A stretch of 64,000 bases of DNA from WJJR01 sp964440935 (GTDB taxonomy: Bacteria > Zixibacteria > MSB-5A5 > WJJR01): positions 24,445-88,444 of the forward strand of contig CAYTTY010000014.1 in NCBI GenBank assembly GCA_964440935.1, in the 5' to 3' direction. The notes below the pieces were generated by a model. The model saw nothing but the letters and a program-made list of their open reading frames with translations, did not search any database and was not told the DNA's origin. A program made the position numbers and the translations under genes. Below, one piece after another: positions 43,388-52,674 of the stretch (the stretch's first letter is position 1; each line of letters opens with the position of its first letter).

Positions 43388-43801
43388 ATGCGAACGGCAT
43401 CAATCACTCTCAGCGGACTCGCGATGGCATTGCTGTCAGTCGGCGTCACTGTTGTGACCGGCGATGCACAGGGACCCAATGCGCGTCTTAGCTTGTGGGC
43501 TGACTGTGAATATTTCAAGTCGGTCGTGACACCGGCAACATTCAGCCCGGACGCGGGAAATTTCGATGAGTTGTATGTCAATCCGAATGGCTATCAGGAC
43601 GGCGTGAATTTGATCTCCGAATCGAAGCCGGGCGATGTTGATTACAACGGCGGCCGTTGGCACAGTAATGTGCTGAAAGACGGGGTCGACCCGGACAAGT
43701 ATTCCGATGCGTGTAGTGTGGACGAGTTGGATCTTGATGATTTCGCGTCGACCGATGAGTACTTTGAATGTCCGGTCCTGCCACGCCGTGGCAATCGCTA
43801 A
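43388..43801 (+). CDS. Secreted protein of unknown function
   Basis: This 137-residue protein has a signal peptide (MRTASITLSGLAMALLSVGV start, cleavage near DAQ) and an acidic mature part rich in Asp, Tyr and Asn (YVNPNGYQDGVNLI, DGVDPDKYSDACSV) with three Cys, two of them near the C terminus. I do not recognise the family. AAGGAG precedes the ATG. A near-palindrome CGGCCAAACG/CGTTTGACCG at about 43319-43342 lies upstream and a hairpin terminator follows, so it is a single-gene unit. Confidence 0.7.
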   Translation: MRTASITLSGLAMALLSVGVTVVTGDAQGPNARLSLWADCEYFKSVVTPATFSPDAGNFDELYVNPNGYQDGVNLISESKPGDVDYNGGRWHSNVLKDGVDPDKYSDACSVDELDLDDFASTDEYFECPVLPRRGNR

Positions 43802-43827
43802 TCTCCTGACAACTCGTTGATAATAAA

Positions 43828-43853
43828 CGGGTTCCCGCAAGAGCGGGGGCCCG
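43828..43853 (+). terminator. Rho-independent terminator
   Basis: CGGGTTCCCGC (43828-43838) pairs with GCGGGGGCCCG (43843-43853), with two G-U pairs and an AAGA loop, followed by GTTGTTTGTT. It ends the secreted-protein gene. Confidence 0.7.
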
Positions 43854-43934
43854 GTTGTTTGTTCGGGAACAGTTGTCTCCGGGGAGCAGTTGTCACACAT
43901 TAAATGCGAAGCTCTATTCCGGAGAGGAGACGTT

Positions 43935-44708
43935 ATGCGGTGGGATCAGTTAATGCGTGGAGTGTTTACGATGGTGATGGTGTTGGTTGTCATCGGGTGG
44001 GCGGCAACAGCATCGGCGGATACGACGGCGGTCGATACAGTGGCCGATCCGCTGGAGCCGTTGCAGCCGCAGCTTGATGCTCGTAAGGCAAGCTTCATGG
44101 AACGTGCGCCACAAGAAACCATCGATCTGTATGAAGGTGCGATCGATGATCTGGGTGAATCGGGCATTCTGGATCGCGCTCTCAATGTAGGAGATACGGT
44201 CCCGGAGTTCGCGCTCCCGAGTGCCACCGGCGATACGGTGACACTCGCCTCTTTGATCGAGGACGGCCCGGTCGTGGTCACGTGGTACCGCGGCGGGTGG
44301 TGACCCTACTGCAATGCCACGCTGGTAGCGTGGAAGGATGCCGTGCCGTTGGTGGAGAAAGCCGGAGCGCAACTCGTGGCCATCAGTCCCGAGCTACCGG
44401 ACAATTCTCTGACGATGAAAGAGAAACATGAGTTACCGTTCACTGTACTGAGTGATCCCGACAATCGGGTAGCACGTGAATTCAATATCGTCTACACCCT
44501 GCCGGAGGGTGTTAAGACGTCATTTAGCAACTTCTTTTCGCTCTCCGAGTACTACGGAAACGAAAGCGGCGAACTTCCCCTTGCGGTGACCTACATCATC
44601 GATGAGAATCGCGTGATTCGGTATGCGTTCGTGAATGCCGATTACAAGAAGCGAGCGGAGCCAGCGGAGGTGATTGCGGAGTTGGAGAAGATGGGGAGTG
44701 GCGATTGA
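43935..44708 (+). CDS. Selenocysteine-containing peroxiredoxin-like protein (in-frame TGA)
   Basis: Read through the TGA at 44301-44303, this is one 257-residue protein: signal peptide to about residue 28, helical linker, then a peroxiredoxin-like (AhpC/TSA, 'PRX_like2') fold. The active-site motif, normally YRGGWCPYCN, reads YRGGW-U-PYCN: the TGA stands at codon 123 exactly where the peroxidatic Cys belongs. The downstream frame continues without gap with ATLVAWKDAVPLVEKAG, LVAISPELPDNS, FTVLSDPDNRVA and VTYIIDENRVIRYAFVNADY, all family-typical. A SECIS-like hairpin follows the TGA. GGAGAGGAG precedes the ATG at 43935. The protein probably reduces peroxides outside the cytoplasm with a Sec-x-x-Cys centre. 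Automated annotation would split it into two. Confidence 0.88.
44317..44333 (+). promoter_or_regulatory. Bacterial SECIS-like hairpin
   Basis: CCACGC (44317-44322) pairs perfectly with GCGTGG (44328-44333) over a 5-base loop TGGTA. The stem starts 13 bases after the TGA and the loop holds GGT about 21 bases after it, as in bacterial SelB-binding elements such as that of fdhF. Confidence 0.8.
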
Positions 44709-44735
44709 TGCGTTCTGACTATTCGGTCGAAGTTT

Positions 44736-44780
44736 CCCACCCTACCAGTTCTCGACTTCGTGGAGAACTGGTAGGGTGGG
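44736..44780. terminator. 18-bp perfect hairpin between convergent genes
   Basis: CCCACCCTACCAGTTCTC (44736-44753) is repeated inverted at 44763-44780 with a 9-base loop. It lies between the selenoprotein and the convergent ABC-2 permease, fitting a two-way terminator. Confidence 0.7.
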
Positions 44781-44808
44781 GCACCCCGCATGGATCTTCA
44801 TAAACTCA

Positions 44809-46080
44809 CTATCCATCGCGGCGGTTCAGAAGGAACACACCAATACCGAAGGCGACAGCGCCGATGGCGATTAACAAGCCGGCGATGGGGAGTAGTTCGG
44901 GAGTGGTGTAGCCGCGCCAGATCGATGCTTCGAAGCCGAGAATGCTCCACTTGACCGGGCTGATATGGCTGACGGTTTGCATCCATCCGGGCAAGACTAC
45001 CAATGGGATCATGCCGCCGCCGGTCATTGACGACAGCAACAGGACCGACCAACTGGCGCCGGCGACCGCCTGCTCGGACCGTCCCATGGCGCTGACCATC
45101 ATCATCAAGCCGACGAAACAGATCGACGCCGCGACCAGTGCGATTGCCAGCCCGGTGTAATTCATCACGCGTACGCCGAGTGTCACTTGTCCAAACACAA
45201 TCAAGAACGCGCAGACCACAATCGATGCAGTGAAACAGGCAAGCCCTTTACCGGCGAGGACATGGGCGCGGCTCATGGGTGCGAGACGGAGTCGCAAGAA
45301 TGTCCCGCGGGTTCGTTCCTGCACAATGGTCATGGCAAAAGTGGCGGTGACGCCGATCAGCGCCCAGATCATCGCCTGCGGAAACGAAATCTCATAGGCG
45401 GAGCGTGGTCCTTCGCGGTTGACCTGAACATCGGTGACCGTGATCGGCGGTGATCCGAACGGGGATGCCTCGGTCAACATGGATGAGTCGAATTGCGTCG
45501 ATAGACCTTCCAATCCCGTAAACAGATTCGACAACACGTCGCGTTGTTGCGGGGTGAGATCACTGGCGGTATCGAGGGCAGACTTGCCTTTGGATACCCA
45601 GTCCTGCGTCACCTTGGGATCCTTGAATTGCTTTTGAAGGACGGTGAAATACGCCTGCGTGATCAAGCCTTTGAGGTAGCCAGCTTCCGCTTGGCGCGAC
45701 GGATCGATGCCGATCGTCAATTCCAGACCACCACCGGGTGTGAATGTTTGTGCGTCATCATCCGCAGTTGGCGTGATCTGGACATGGCCGACCAGCCGTC
45801 CCTTTGCCACACGCTCACGCGCCGAATCGGCGGGCATGCGTCGTACGGTGAGCGACAGGGAACTGTCGAGTTGTGCGATCAGATCACGTGAGAATTCCGA
45901 AGCGACCTCATCGGTGACGACGATCCTCATCGTACCACCACCACCACCGCCACTGCCGGAGAATACCGAACCGAAGAACAGGCCCATAATCAATGGGAAG
46001 CCGAGCACCCAAAACAGACTGACCTTATCGCGCCACAACAGACGCAGGTCCTTTTGGGCCATGATCGCGATCAGTCTCAT
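44809..46080 (-). CDS. ABC-2 type exporter permease
   Basis: This 423-residue permease has an N-terminal helix (DKVSLFWVLGFPLIMGLFFG), a periplasmic stretch with a Gly run (GSGGGGGG), and a C-terminal block of five helices with the ABC-2 marks FAMTIVQERTRGTFLRLRLA, APMSRAHVLAGK and LVVLPGWMQTVSHISPVKW. This fits NatB/YhgE-like drug or sodium exporters with a large extracytoplasmic loop. Its ATG overlaps the stop of the ATPase gene by four bases. Confidence 0.9.
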   Translation of the reverse strand: MRLIAIMAQKDLRLLWRDKVSLFWVLGFPLIMGLFFGSVFSGSGGGGGGTMRIVVTDEVASEFSRDLIAQLDSSLSLTVRRMPADSARERVAKGRLVGHVQITPTADDDAQTFTPGGGLELTIGIDPSRQAEAGYLKGLITQAYFTVLQKQFKDPKVTQDWVSKGKSALDTASDLTPQQRDVLSNLFTGLEGLSTQFDSSMLTEASPFGSPPITVTDVQVNREGPRSAYEISFPQAMIWALIGVTATFAMTIVQERTRGTFLRLRLAPMSRAHVLAGKGLACFTASIVVCAFLIVFGQVTLGVRVMNYTGLAIALVAASICFVGLMMMVSAMGRSEQAVAGASWSVLLLSSMTGGGMIPLVVLPGWMQTVSHISPVKWSILGFEASIWRGYTTPELLPIAGLLIAIGAVAFGIGVFLLNRRDG

Positions 46081-46970
46081 TTGTCCCTCAGGCTGCGTCC
46101 GGTGAGATTCAAAAAGACCGATTCCAGATCGGCCTGATCGACACGCAATTGCTGAAACCGAATGCCCAGCCCGGCGAGGCGTGATATCTCTTCGAGTGGA
46201 CGCGATGTTTGGATGCGCAAGGTCAAGCCATCCAGTTCACCGGGCAGTTTATCGGCATTCGCAGGTGGTTCGGACAACTCGGCATGGATAACCGATTCGC
46301 CGCCGTGATCGCGGATCAGTGCATCGACCGTATCAAGTGCGAGGATCTGTCCGTGGTCGATGATGGCGACACGATCGCAGAGGCGCTGTGCTTCTTCCAT
46401 GTAGTGTGTCGTGTAGACGACCGTCTTTCCCGCTGATTTGATTCGCTCAATGCGTTCAAAGATCAAATTGCGCGACTGGGGATCGACACCAACCGTCGGT
46501 TCATCCAGAAGCAGAACGGGTGGATCGTGTACGATGGCGCATGCCAGATTCAGCCGTCGCTGCATCCCGCCGGAGAAGGTCTTGGCTCGGTCGTTACGCC
46601 GATCGGTGAGGCCGGCCAATTCGAGGCAATAGTCGATCCGATCCGACAGATGGTTGCCGCTGAGTCCGTAGAGTTTTCCGAAGAAGTCTAGGTTTTCGGC
46701 GGCTGTCAGGTCATCATACAGTGCGAGTGATTGCGGGGCATTGCCGAGTTTATTGCGTACGTCGCTGCGTGTGGGATCATCGACACCGTCAATCGAAATC
46801 GTGCCGCTGTCGGGGCGCAGAATGCCGACGAGCATGTTGATGGTCGTTGTCTTGCCGGCGCCGTTGGGGCCGAGTAAACCCAACGTTTCGCCCGCTGCGA
46901 TGTCGAGACTGACACCGTCGACGGCAAGAAGGGTGCCGTATGACTTCTTCAGTTCGTGCGCCGAGACCAT
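46077..46970 (-). CDS. ABC transporter ATPase (CcmA/NatA type)
   Basis: This 297-residue ATPase partners the permease just downstream: Walker A LGPNGAGKTTTINML, signature TFSGGMQRRLNLACAI (Phe-Ser-Gly-Gly), Walker B LLLDEPTVGVDPQSR, H-loop VYTTHYMEEAQRLCD. The C-terminal 70 residues form the usual extra domain of daunorubicin-resistance type ATPases. The two genes overlap by four bases. Confidence 0.93.
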   Translation of the reverse strand: MVSAHELKKSYGTLLAVDGVSLDIAAGETLGLLGPNGAGKTTTINMLVGILRPDSGTISIDGVDDPTRSDVRNKLGNAPQSLALYDDLTAAENLDFFGKLYGLSGNHLSDRIDYCLELAGLTDRRNDRAKTFSGGMQRRLNLACAIVHDPPVLLLDEPTVGVDPQSRNLIFERIERIKSAGKTVVYTTHYMEEAQRLCDRVAIIDHGQILALDTVDALIRDHGGESVIHAELSEPPANADKLPGELDGLTLRIQTSRPLEEISRLAGLGIRFQQLRVDQADLESVFLNLTGRSLRDK

Positions 46971-47019
46971 TGGCTAGTTGTACGAATTCTCCGGATTGGT
47001 GTATCGTGTTTCAGGCGTC

Positions 47020-48663
47020 CTAGTGCGCGTACTCCGCGTCAATCGTGTCGCTCGTCCATTGCGGCACGAGGAACTGCTCGGGTCGTGCCCCGACGACCGT
47101 CTTTTGCCATGATTCCGGGTAGCCGCGTTCCCGTGGCCGTCCGGTGGAGTCCTTCACGTAACCGTCGTTGTACTTGCAAATCAAGAACTCGCCAAGCTCT
47201 TTGTAGCGTTCGAGCGCACCGTTGGCCTGGCTGATCGAGTAGTCGGTCAGGTATTCGCGGGCCAACTCGGGATTGGTTTCGGCGAGGGTGACCGCTGCTT
47301 CTTCGATCACCGGCTGCAATTCGAGCAGCTTGCCTTCGTATTCCGATTGCACCTTTTGGATGTCTTCTTTCATATACGAGTATTTGAGGTTCGCGAAGTT
47401 GGCGACGAAATTGTAGACCCAAAAGGCCGACTCCCACGAGAACTCCTGCAAATTGCCGACGGTGTAGGCCTCGGGGATATCGGTGATGCCGCAATAGAGC
47501 GGCGTGTAACACGAGAAGTATGTATCATCCAGGCCATACCAGAAGATGCCGCCGACATGATCCGCCATCCACGACCGTGACTGGGAAATGAATGAAAACG
47601 CCGTCTGCTGTGTGGAGATCGGGCGTTCCCACATGTATGTGACGCTGTCGATCGTCCAGTCCATCGGGCGCCAACGGTTGGGGGTTCCGTACGGGCCGGC
47701 GTCGACACCGACGGTCATGTCATACGGCGTACCCTCGTAGTGGTCGCGCATGATGTCCATGACGTCTTTCACGCTCAATTTCTTATCGGGCGTTATCCAA
47801 AGGGGGTACGGCTCGGCCGCTTCGACACCACGGTGGTAGTCGGGAGAGAGGTTGAGCGACGGTGCGGCGCGACGGAACATGCTCCAGACGCGTGTGCCCG
47901 CATAACGTGAATTTTCCGGTGTGCGCGGGCAGTAGGCATCGCAGAAGCGGAATGGTTCGCTGGACTCGACGTCGTAGTAGCCCTTTTCGATCGCCAGCGT
48001 TTTGACGTTTTCGGAATAGAGGCAGTTGTCCGGATCGTCGAGTGGGAATTCGCCGATGCGGGCCTTGTTGGCGTGTCCGCTGACGTTACCATCGGGAACA
48101 CGCAGCGCAACCCAGGCTGCGCCCTTCCCACCCGGCCCGGGTCCGATCATTTCCATGTACCAGACTTCATTTGGGTCGGCGATGGAGAACGATTCACCGG
48201 TACTGCGATACCCATACTCCTGAACGAGACCGTCCATGACGGTGATGGCCTCACGAGCGGTTTTGGTGCGTTGCAATGCAAGCAGCATCAGATCCCAGTA
48301 GCCAAGCATACCATCAGGATTGTGCAGTTCTTCACGGCCGCCGAAAGTGGTTTCGCCGATGGCGAGCTGGTGCTCGTTCATCAGGCCGACAACAGAATAT
48401 GTGTGCGGCACCTGGGCGATCTTGCCGCGCACCTCGCCGCGCCAACTGGTGATTTCAATCGAGTCGCCCGGCTCATGATCGGCGGCGGGATGATATTCCA
48501 AGTGCGGGTGGAATTCACCGTCGCAGGTGTAGGTGACCATGGTGGACCCATCGGACGATGCCGACTTGGTGACCATGAAATTGGTGCAGGCGAATGCCGG
48601 TGTCGTGACCAGGCAGATCGCGACTGCAACGAGTGTGATCAGAAAGGCTGTGCCGTGACGCAT
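47020..48663 (-). CDS. Peptidase family C69 dipeptidase, secreted
   Basis: This 547-residue Ntn-hydrolase of family C69 (PepD-like) has a signal peptide ending FA, followed at once by Cys (ACTNFMVTKSAS): the nucleophile Cys becomes the N terminus after processing, as the family needs. Family marks MNEHQLAIGETTFGG, WDLMLLALQRTKTAREAI, SFSIADPNEVWYMEMIGPG and NKARIGEFPLDD follow. It would cut dipeptides in the periplasm or outside. GGAGG precedes the ATG. A single gene. Confidence 0.92.
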   Translation of the reverse strand: MRHGTAFLITLVAVAICLVTTPAFACTNFMVTKSASSDGSTMVTYTCDGEFHPHLEYHPAADHEPGDSIEITSWRGEVRGKIAQVPHTYSVVGLMNEHQLAIGETTFGGREELHNPDGMLGYWDLMLLALQRTKTAREAITVMDGLVQEYGYRSTGESFSIADPNEVWYMEMIGPGPGGKGAAWVALRVPDGNVSGHANKARIGEFPLDDPDNCLYSENVKTLAIEKGYYDVESSEPFRFCDAYCPRTPENSRYAGTRVWSMFRRAAPSLNLSPDYHRGVEAAEPYPLWITPDKKLSVKDVMDIMRDHYEGTPYDMTVGVDAGPYGTPNRWRPMDWTIDSVTYMWERPISTQQTAFSFISQSRSWMADHVGGIFWYGLDDTYFSCYTPLYCGITDIPEAYTVGNLQEFSWESAFWVYNFVANFANLKYSYMKEDIQKVQSEYEGKLLELQPVIEEAAVTLAETNPELAREYLTDYSISQANGALERYKELGEFLICKYNDGYVKDSTGRPRERGYPESWQKTVVGARPEQFLVPQWTSDTIDAEYAH

Positions 48664-48796
48664 GGGGGACCTCCATGGAGTGCTGTGTTGTCTCGTTCAT
48701 GGGTAATGTGATGGGTGCGTGAATTCCAATGGGAAAGCGACAGGCGGTGGGGGTTGTGACAGGTTGTCTGTAGTTTCGGTGGGTGGAAAACCGTTG

Positions 48797-49003
48797 ATGG
48801 TCATCAATGATCTACAGAGAGAGATTGGCATCCGATGATTGTCGCGCCTGGTGACAGCGACCACCCAGTGAACCGAATACAAGGTAACGTGCTCACTTTG
48901 GGGTCGGGGCCTGTTGTTTACACTGAACGAAGCCGAAGTGAATACGCCCTTTCACCGCTGCGGGTTACGTGCCGTGGGCGTCTGCCATACGCCGCTACGA
49001 TTG
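48797..49003. repeat. About 207-base repeat, inverted copy at 50.28-50.48 kb
   Basis: The stretch from TGGTCATCAATGATCTAC through GGGGTCGGGGCCTGTTGTTT to CATACGCCGCTACGATTG matches, in reverse, 50276-50484 over almost all its length. The pair encloses the TSUP gene. No gene is seen in 48664-49028. Confidence 0.75.
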
Positions 49004-49028
49004 CTTGTGTTCGTAAATTCGACTTCGG

Positions 49029-49817
49029 TTAAATCAACCCACTGCCGAGGCCTGCGGCGATCAGTACCAAAAGTACTCCGGTTAAGGTCTGCACGCGGCT
49101 GATCGTGATCTTGTGCAGGAACCGTTTGCCGATCAGGACACCGGTGAAAGCGGCGATGATTCCGGTCAGAATGAGTGGCCATTGATTTCCGGCGAATGGA
49201 CCAAGTGCTCCGCCGAGGAAGAACATCACGGCATAGATCGTGATGCGGGCCAGATCGACCAAAAACCCGATGGCGGCATTGGTCCCCACAAACGCGGTCG
49301 CGGGAATGCCTACTTTGGCCAGAAATGCTGAGCGGAGTGCCCCCTGATGACCGGAGAGGCCGCCAAAGAAGCCTGACAATACACCGCCGAATGAGAGATA
49401 GCGTTGATCGATGGTGAACTCACGAAGGTGCGGAAGGAGTTCGAAGAACGCGAAGGCGAGCATCAGGACAGCCATGATCACCTTGAGCGGAGTGATGACG
49501 GCCGTGTGAGGACCCAATGAGTATTGTGCCCATTGACCGAGTTGCGATACATAGCCCAGCGTGGCCGCTCCGACAAATGCGGCCAGAATCGCGGGGACGC
49601 CAAAGCGCCAGACAATTCCCCGATCAGCATACTGTCCGACCACGAGGACCTTGAAGAGACTGTTCGCACCGTGCACAACGGCGGTTGATGCGACAGCAAT
49701 GTCCACCGGCAGGAATATCGCAAAGACCGGCATCAGTAATGTGCCGAGACCGAAGCCGGAGTACAGCGTCAGTCCGGAAACCAGCAGTGCAGCGATGGCG
49801 ATGAGGAGAAAGTCCAT
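49029..49817 (-). CDS. TSUP-family (TauE/SafE) membrane transporter
   Basis: This 262-residue, roughly eight-helix TauE/SafE protein has family marks LYSGFGLGTLLMPVFAIFLP at the N terminus, the repeat-like second half LSFGGVLSGFFGGLSGHQGAL, AFVGTNAAIGFLVDLARI, and the end LTGVLLVLIAAGLG. Such proteins export sulfite, sulfoacetate or other organosulfur anions. It lies alone between the two arms of an inverted repeat. Confidence 0.92.
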   Translation of the reverse strand: MDFLLIAIAALLVSGLTLYSGFGLGTLLMPVFAIFLPVDIAVASTAVVHGANSLFKVLVVGQYADRGIVWRFGVPAILAAFVGAATLGYVSQLGQWAQYSLGPHTAVITPLKVIMAVLMLAFAFFELLPHLREFTIDQRYLSFGGVLSGFFGGLSGHQGALRSAFLAKVGIPATAFVGTNAAIGFLVDLARITIYAVMFFLGGALGPFAGNQWPLILTGIIAAFTGVLIGKRFLHKITISRVQTLTGVLLVLIAAGLGSGLI

Positions 49818-49914
49818 AAAATCGACCCAGAGACCGGTGCGTGTGCTCTATATACTGACTGTCACACCATGGGTCGAGTGTAAATGCCGCAGGGCAAGTA
49901 CGGGACTGTTCTGT

Positions 49915-50582
49915 TATAGCGATTGTCGGATGTCCTGTCCGATTGAGAAGAAGTGAGGTTTGGTCTACTTGCATATTCACGTTCGGGTGCCACGGGGCTT
50001 TAGGGGCGTGTTGAAATACCCAGAAGGTCCTCGCGTAGGTGCGGCTCTTAGCCGCACCGCTCCGGCTAAGAGCCGCACCTACACGAGGTTATGATTGTCT
50101 CATGCAGTTACATCATCTGGTCCGGAGTCAACACACGACTTTCTCAACAGGTCCCTTTAGGCCCGTGAATCGGGACCGTGTGAACGTGGAACCACGGGCC
50201 TAAAGGTCATCAACTATTCCACTGGACATCCCAGTTCCGCGAAGGTTGAGACCAGTTGGGTGTGCGTTACACCATCACTCGTAGCGGAGTGTTGCATACG
50301 CCCACGGCACGCAACCCGCGGCGGTGAAAGGGCGTATTCACTTCGGCTTCGCTCAGTGTAAACAATAGGCCCCGACCCCAAAATGAGCACGTCATCTTCG
50401 CATTCGGCCGACTGGCTGGTCGCTGTCGCGATGCGCGAGAATCATGGGAGGCCAATCTCTCTATGTGGATCGTTGATGACCATAAGGCCCGTGGCCCGGG
50501 GATTGTGCCGACGCGGACACACGGGCCTGAAGCCCCGTGGTACCCCGATCCAAACGGACAAGAGTTCTGACAATCGCTCTAA
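49915..50582. mobile_element. Family-1 MITE (copy G) carrying two nested elements
   Basis: Outer ends TATAGCGATTGTCGGATG (from 49915) and TTCTGACAATCGCTCTAA (to 50582). A family-2-type element (ends CGTGTTGAAA and TTTCTCAACA, about 50005-50154) is flanked by CTTTAGG (49998-50004, 50155-50161). A third element runs from GGTCATCAAC (50205-50214) to GTTGATGACC (50472-50481). This explains most of the 49818-50618 gap; no gene. Confidence 0.75.
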
Positions 50583-50618
50583 GATCCCGACGCTGTAACG
50601 CGCAAACCCCATCACGTC

Positions 50619-52661
50619 TCACCAATTAATTTTCTGGAGGGTATCGAGCAACTCGCGGGGAACGGGGGACCATTGGGATGGTGGTACGAGGGTGGCGTAT
50701 TGGTCGAGCAGTTGGCGTGCCCGGCCGTAGTTGCCCAAGTCGAACTCGACACCAGCCAGATTCACATACGGTGACGGATCGGTTGGATTGGCGTTGACGG
50801 CGCGTCGCCAAACAGTCTGGGCTTCACGTTTGCGGTCCAAGCGCAGGTAACAGCCGCCGAGGATATTGAGATAGTCGGAATTCGATGGCATCGCTTTCGC
50901 TGCTTTCTCCAGGTGCGGGAGCGCGTCAAGGGGGCGCTGAAGGTAAAGAAAAATCGAGCCCAACACAAATGACCGCACGGGATCATCCGGATCATTGGCC
51001 AGCGACCACTCGGCGTGTGGCAGCGCCTCCTGGTACCGTTGTTGGCGCATCAACGTGAGCGACAGGCTATAGCGGGCAACGTCGTACGTGGAATCGCGCC
51101 GGTAGATGCGTTGGTACCAGTCGATGGCATCGTCGACGCGGTCAAGCTTGTAGTAGGCGTTGGCGATATTGGCCATGTAGCGCAGATTGTCGGAGTACTC
51201 CAGCGCGGCTTTGAAGTGTTTGATTTCGCCTAAGCGACGGTCGTTAATGCGGTGGTAGATCGCCATGATTTCGTGGCCGTAGGCGGCACGCGACGGGTCC
51301 AATTCCAGGAGCGCCTTAAAGCGTTGTTCTTCGGATTCGGCGCGTGCACCGACGGCCAGCCATAGCCCCAGCGAGACAACAGCCGTGGTTGCCGCCGCGC
51401 GACGAATTGATGACGAGTTGAGTTGCGCCAGCCACAACGCGAGCGCGACCAGTGCCGGAGTGGCGAAGATGGTCATGAGGTCCCAATCGCGTGCCCAGCC
51501 GAGCTTGGGATCGATCAGGATCGATCCGAGCAACATGGGGATGATGGCCAACGCCCAGAAGATGTGTTCATCGCGGTGAGCGGATGAGGATTCAGTTCCG
51601 TCATCGCGAGATGGCTGAAAGCGTGATGTGGTAATGAGTATCAGCACGGCCGCAACAACTGCTGCGGGGACCAACAACATCCACTGATTGATGAAGTCAA
51701 CGAAGTGCGCCAGGGAGAGGATGCTGTACGGGTTGTCCGCGCTGGGAAGTAGCGGCATGATGAAATGCCCCGCTTCAACACCGATTCCGCCGACTTGCTG
51801 GCGATTGATGTCCCAGGCGAGGAAGGCGGTCAAGGCGGCAATCAGAACAGGAAATGAAACGAGCGCCGTTGTCCCGGTGCGTCCCTCCTGCCGCCCCTTC
51901 CACAAGATCCATACTGTTGCCGGGACCACACCCAATGTCGCGGCGTGTGACAAGAGCGCCACACAGCAGAAGGTGATGACTGGCCAAGCCGACAATTTGC
52001 TGCGCATGAAGCCCACCGATGTCACCCCCCACAACACGAGCATCGCGAATGCCGGCGCATACGATTCGACATATCCGGCGAGCAACCGGAACGAGCCGAA
52101 GGTGAGAATCCAAAACACGAATGCCCATGGGCGCGCCATGCCGGCGTGCGGCGCGTAGTACCACAATCCCAGTGCAAGCACACCCGCGAAGATGACTGAG
52201 ATGAGGCTGAGGGCACCATAGCCGCCGGTGCTGCCGGTGAAGAGACCGACCTGAATCATCCCCTGTGCGAGAGCCGAAGCGAGTACTTCGCTGCCCAGCG
52301 GCGTCTCGTCGGCGAGTGCATCGGCGCCACGCAGTATGCCGTCACCCAACAAGGGTGTCTGAGCGCGCAGCAGCCAGCCGATGCCGACGACCAAACCGAC
52401 CAATACGATGGCGCCGGGCCAACGGTGCAACCACTCCGATTGAACCGGTTGCGATCGCGTGCGACCAAACAGGATGAACGCAATCGCCAGTACACCAACT
52501 CCGATCACGCCCCAACGCATAGCATCCGGCAAGAACGCGAGATGGTTGATCGACCAGAGACGTGTTTCGGGGAATTGCTCGGCGATTAAGAGCAGTCCGA
52601 TCCAGAGCGCGACGGCGAGGGCGGAGACTGCTCGTTGTGTTCCGGTATTGGTCGATGTCAT
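50619..52661 (-). CDS. Polytopic membrane protein with C-terminal TPR repeats
   Basis: The 680-residue protein has about ten membrane helices (residues about 10-450; AVALWIGLLLIAEQFPET, IVLVGLVVGIGWLLRA, WAFVFWILTFGSFRLLAGYV) and then about 200 residues of TPR repeats (ANAYYKLDRVDDAIDWYQRI, AEWSLANDPDDPVRSFVLG, ANPTDPSPYVNLAGVEFDLG). This layout is like O-antigen ligase-TPR or GT-C/TPR proteins of surface polysaccharide or protein glycosylation. The Met at 52661 starts the first helix; a longer frame overlaps the upstream gene. Last of three membrane genes in a row. Confidence 0.7.
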   Translation of the reverse strand: MTSTNTGTQRAVSALAVALWIGLLLIAEQFPETRLWSINHLAFLPDAMRWGVIGVGVLAIAFILFGRTRSQPVQSEWLHRWPGAIVLVGLVVGIGWLLRAQTPLLGDGILRGADALADETPLGSEVLASALAQGMIQVGLFTGSTGGYGALSLISVIFAGVLALGLWYYAPHAGMARPWAFVFWILTFGSFRLLAGYVESYAPAFAMLVLWGVTSVGFMRSKLSAWPVITFCCVALLSHAATLGVVPATVWILWKGRQEGRTGTTALVSFPVLIAALTAFLAWDINRQQVGGIGVEAGHFIMPLLPSADNPYSILSLAHFVDFINQWMLLVPAAVVAAVLILITTSRFQPSRDDGTESSSAHRDEHIFWALAIIPMLLGSILIDPKLGWARDWDLMTIFATPALVALALWLAQLNSSSIRRAAATTAVVSLGLWLAVGARAESEEQRFKALLELDPSRAAYGHEIMAIYHRINDRRLGEIKHFKAALEYSDNLRYMANIANAYYKLDRVDDAIDWYQRIYRRDSTYDVARYSLSLTLMRQQRYQEALPHAEWSLANDPDDPVRSFVLGSIFLYLQRPLDALPHLEKAAKAMPSNSDYLNILGGCYLRLDRKREAQTVWRRAVNANPTDPSPYVNLAGVEFDLGNYGRARQLLDQYATLVPPSQWSPVPRELLDTLQKINW

Positions 52662-52674
52662 GGTCTCGTGCGTG

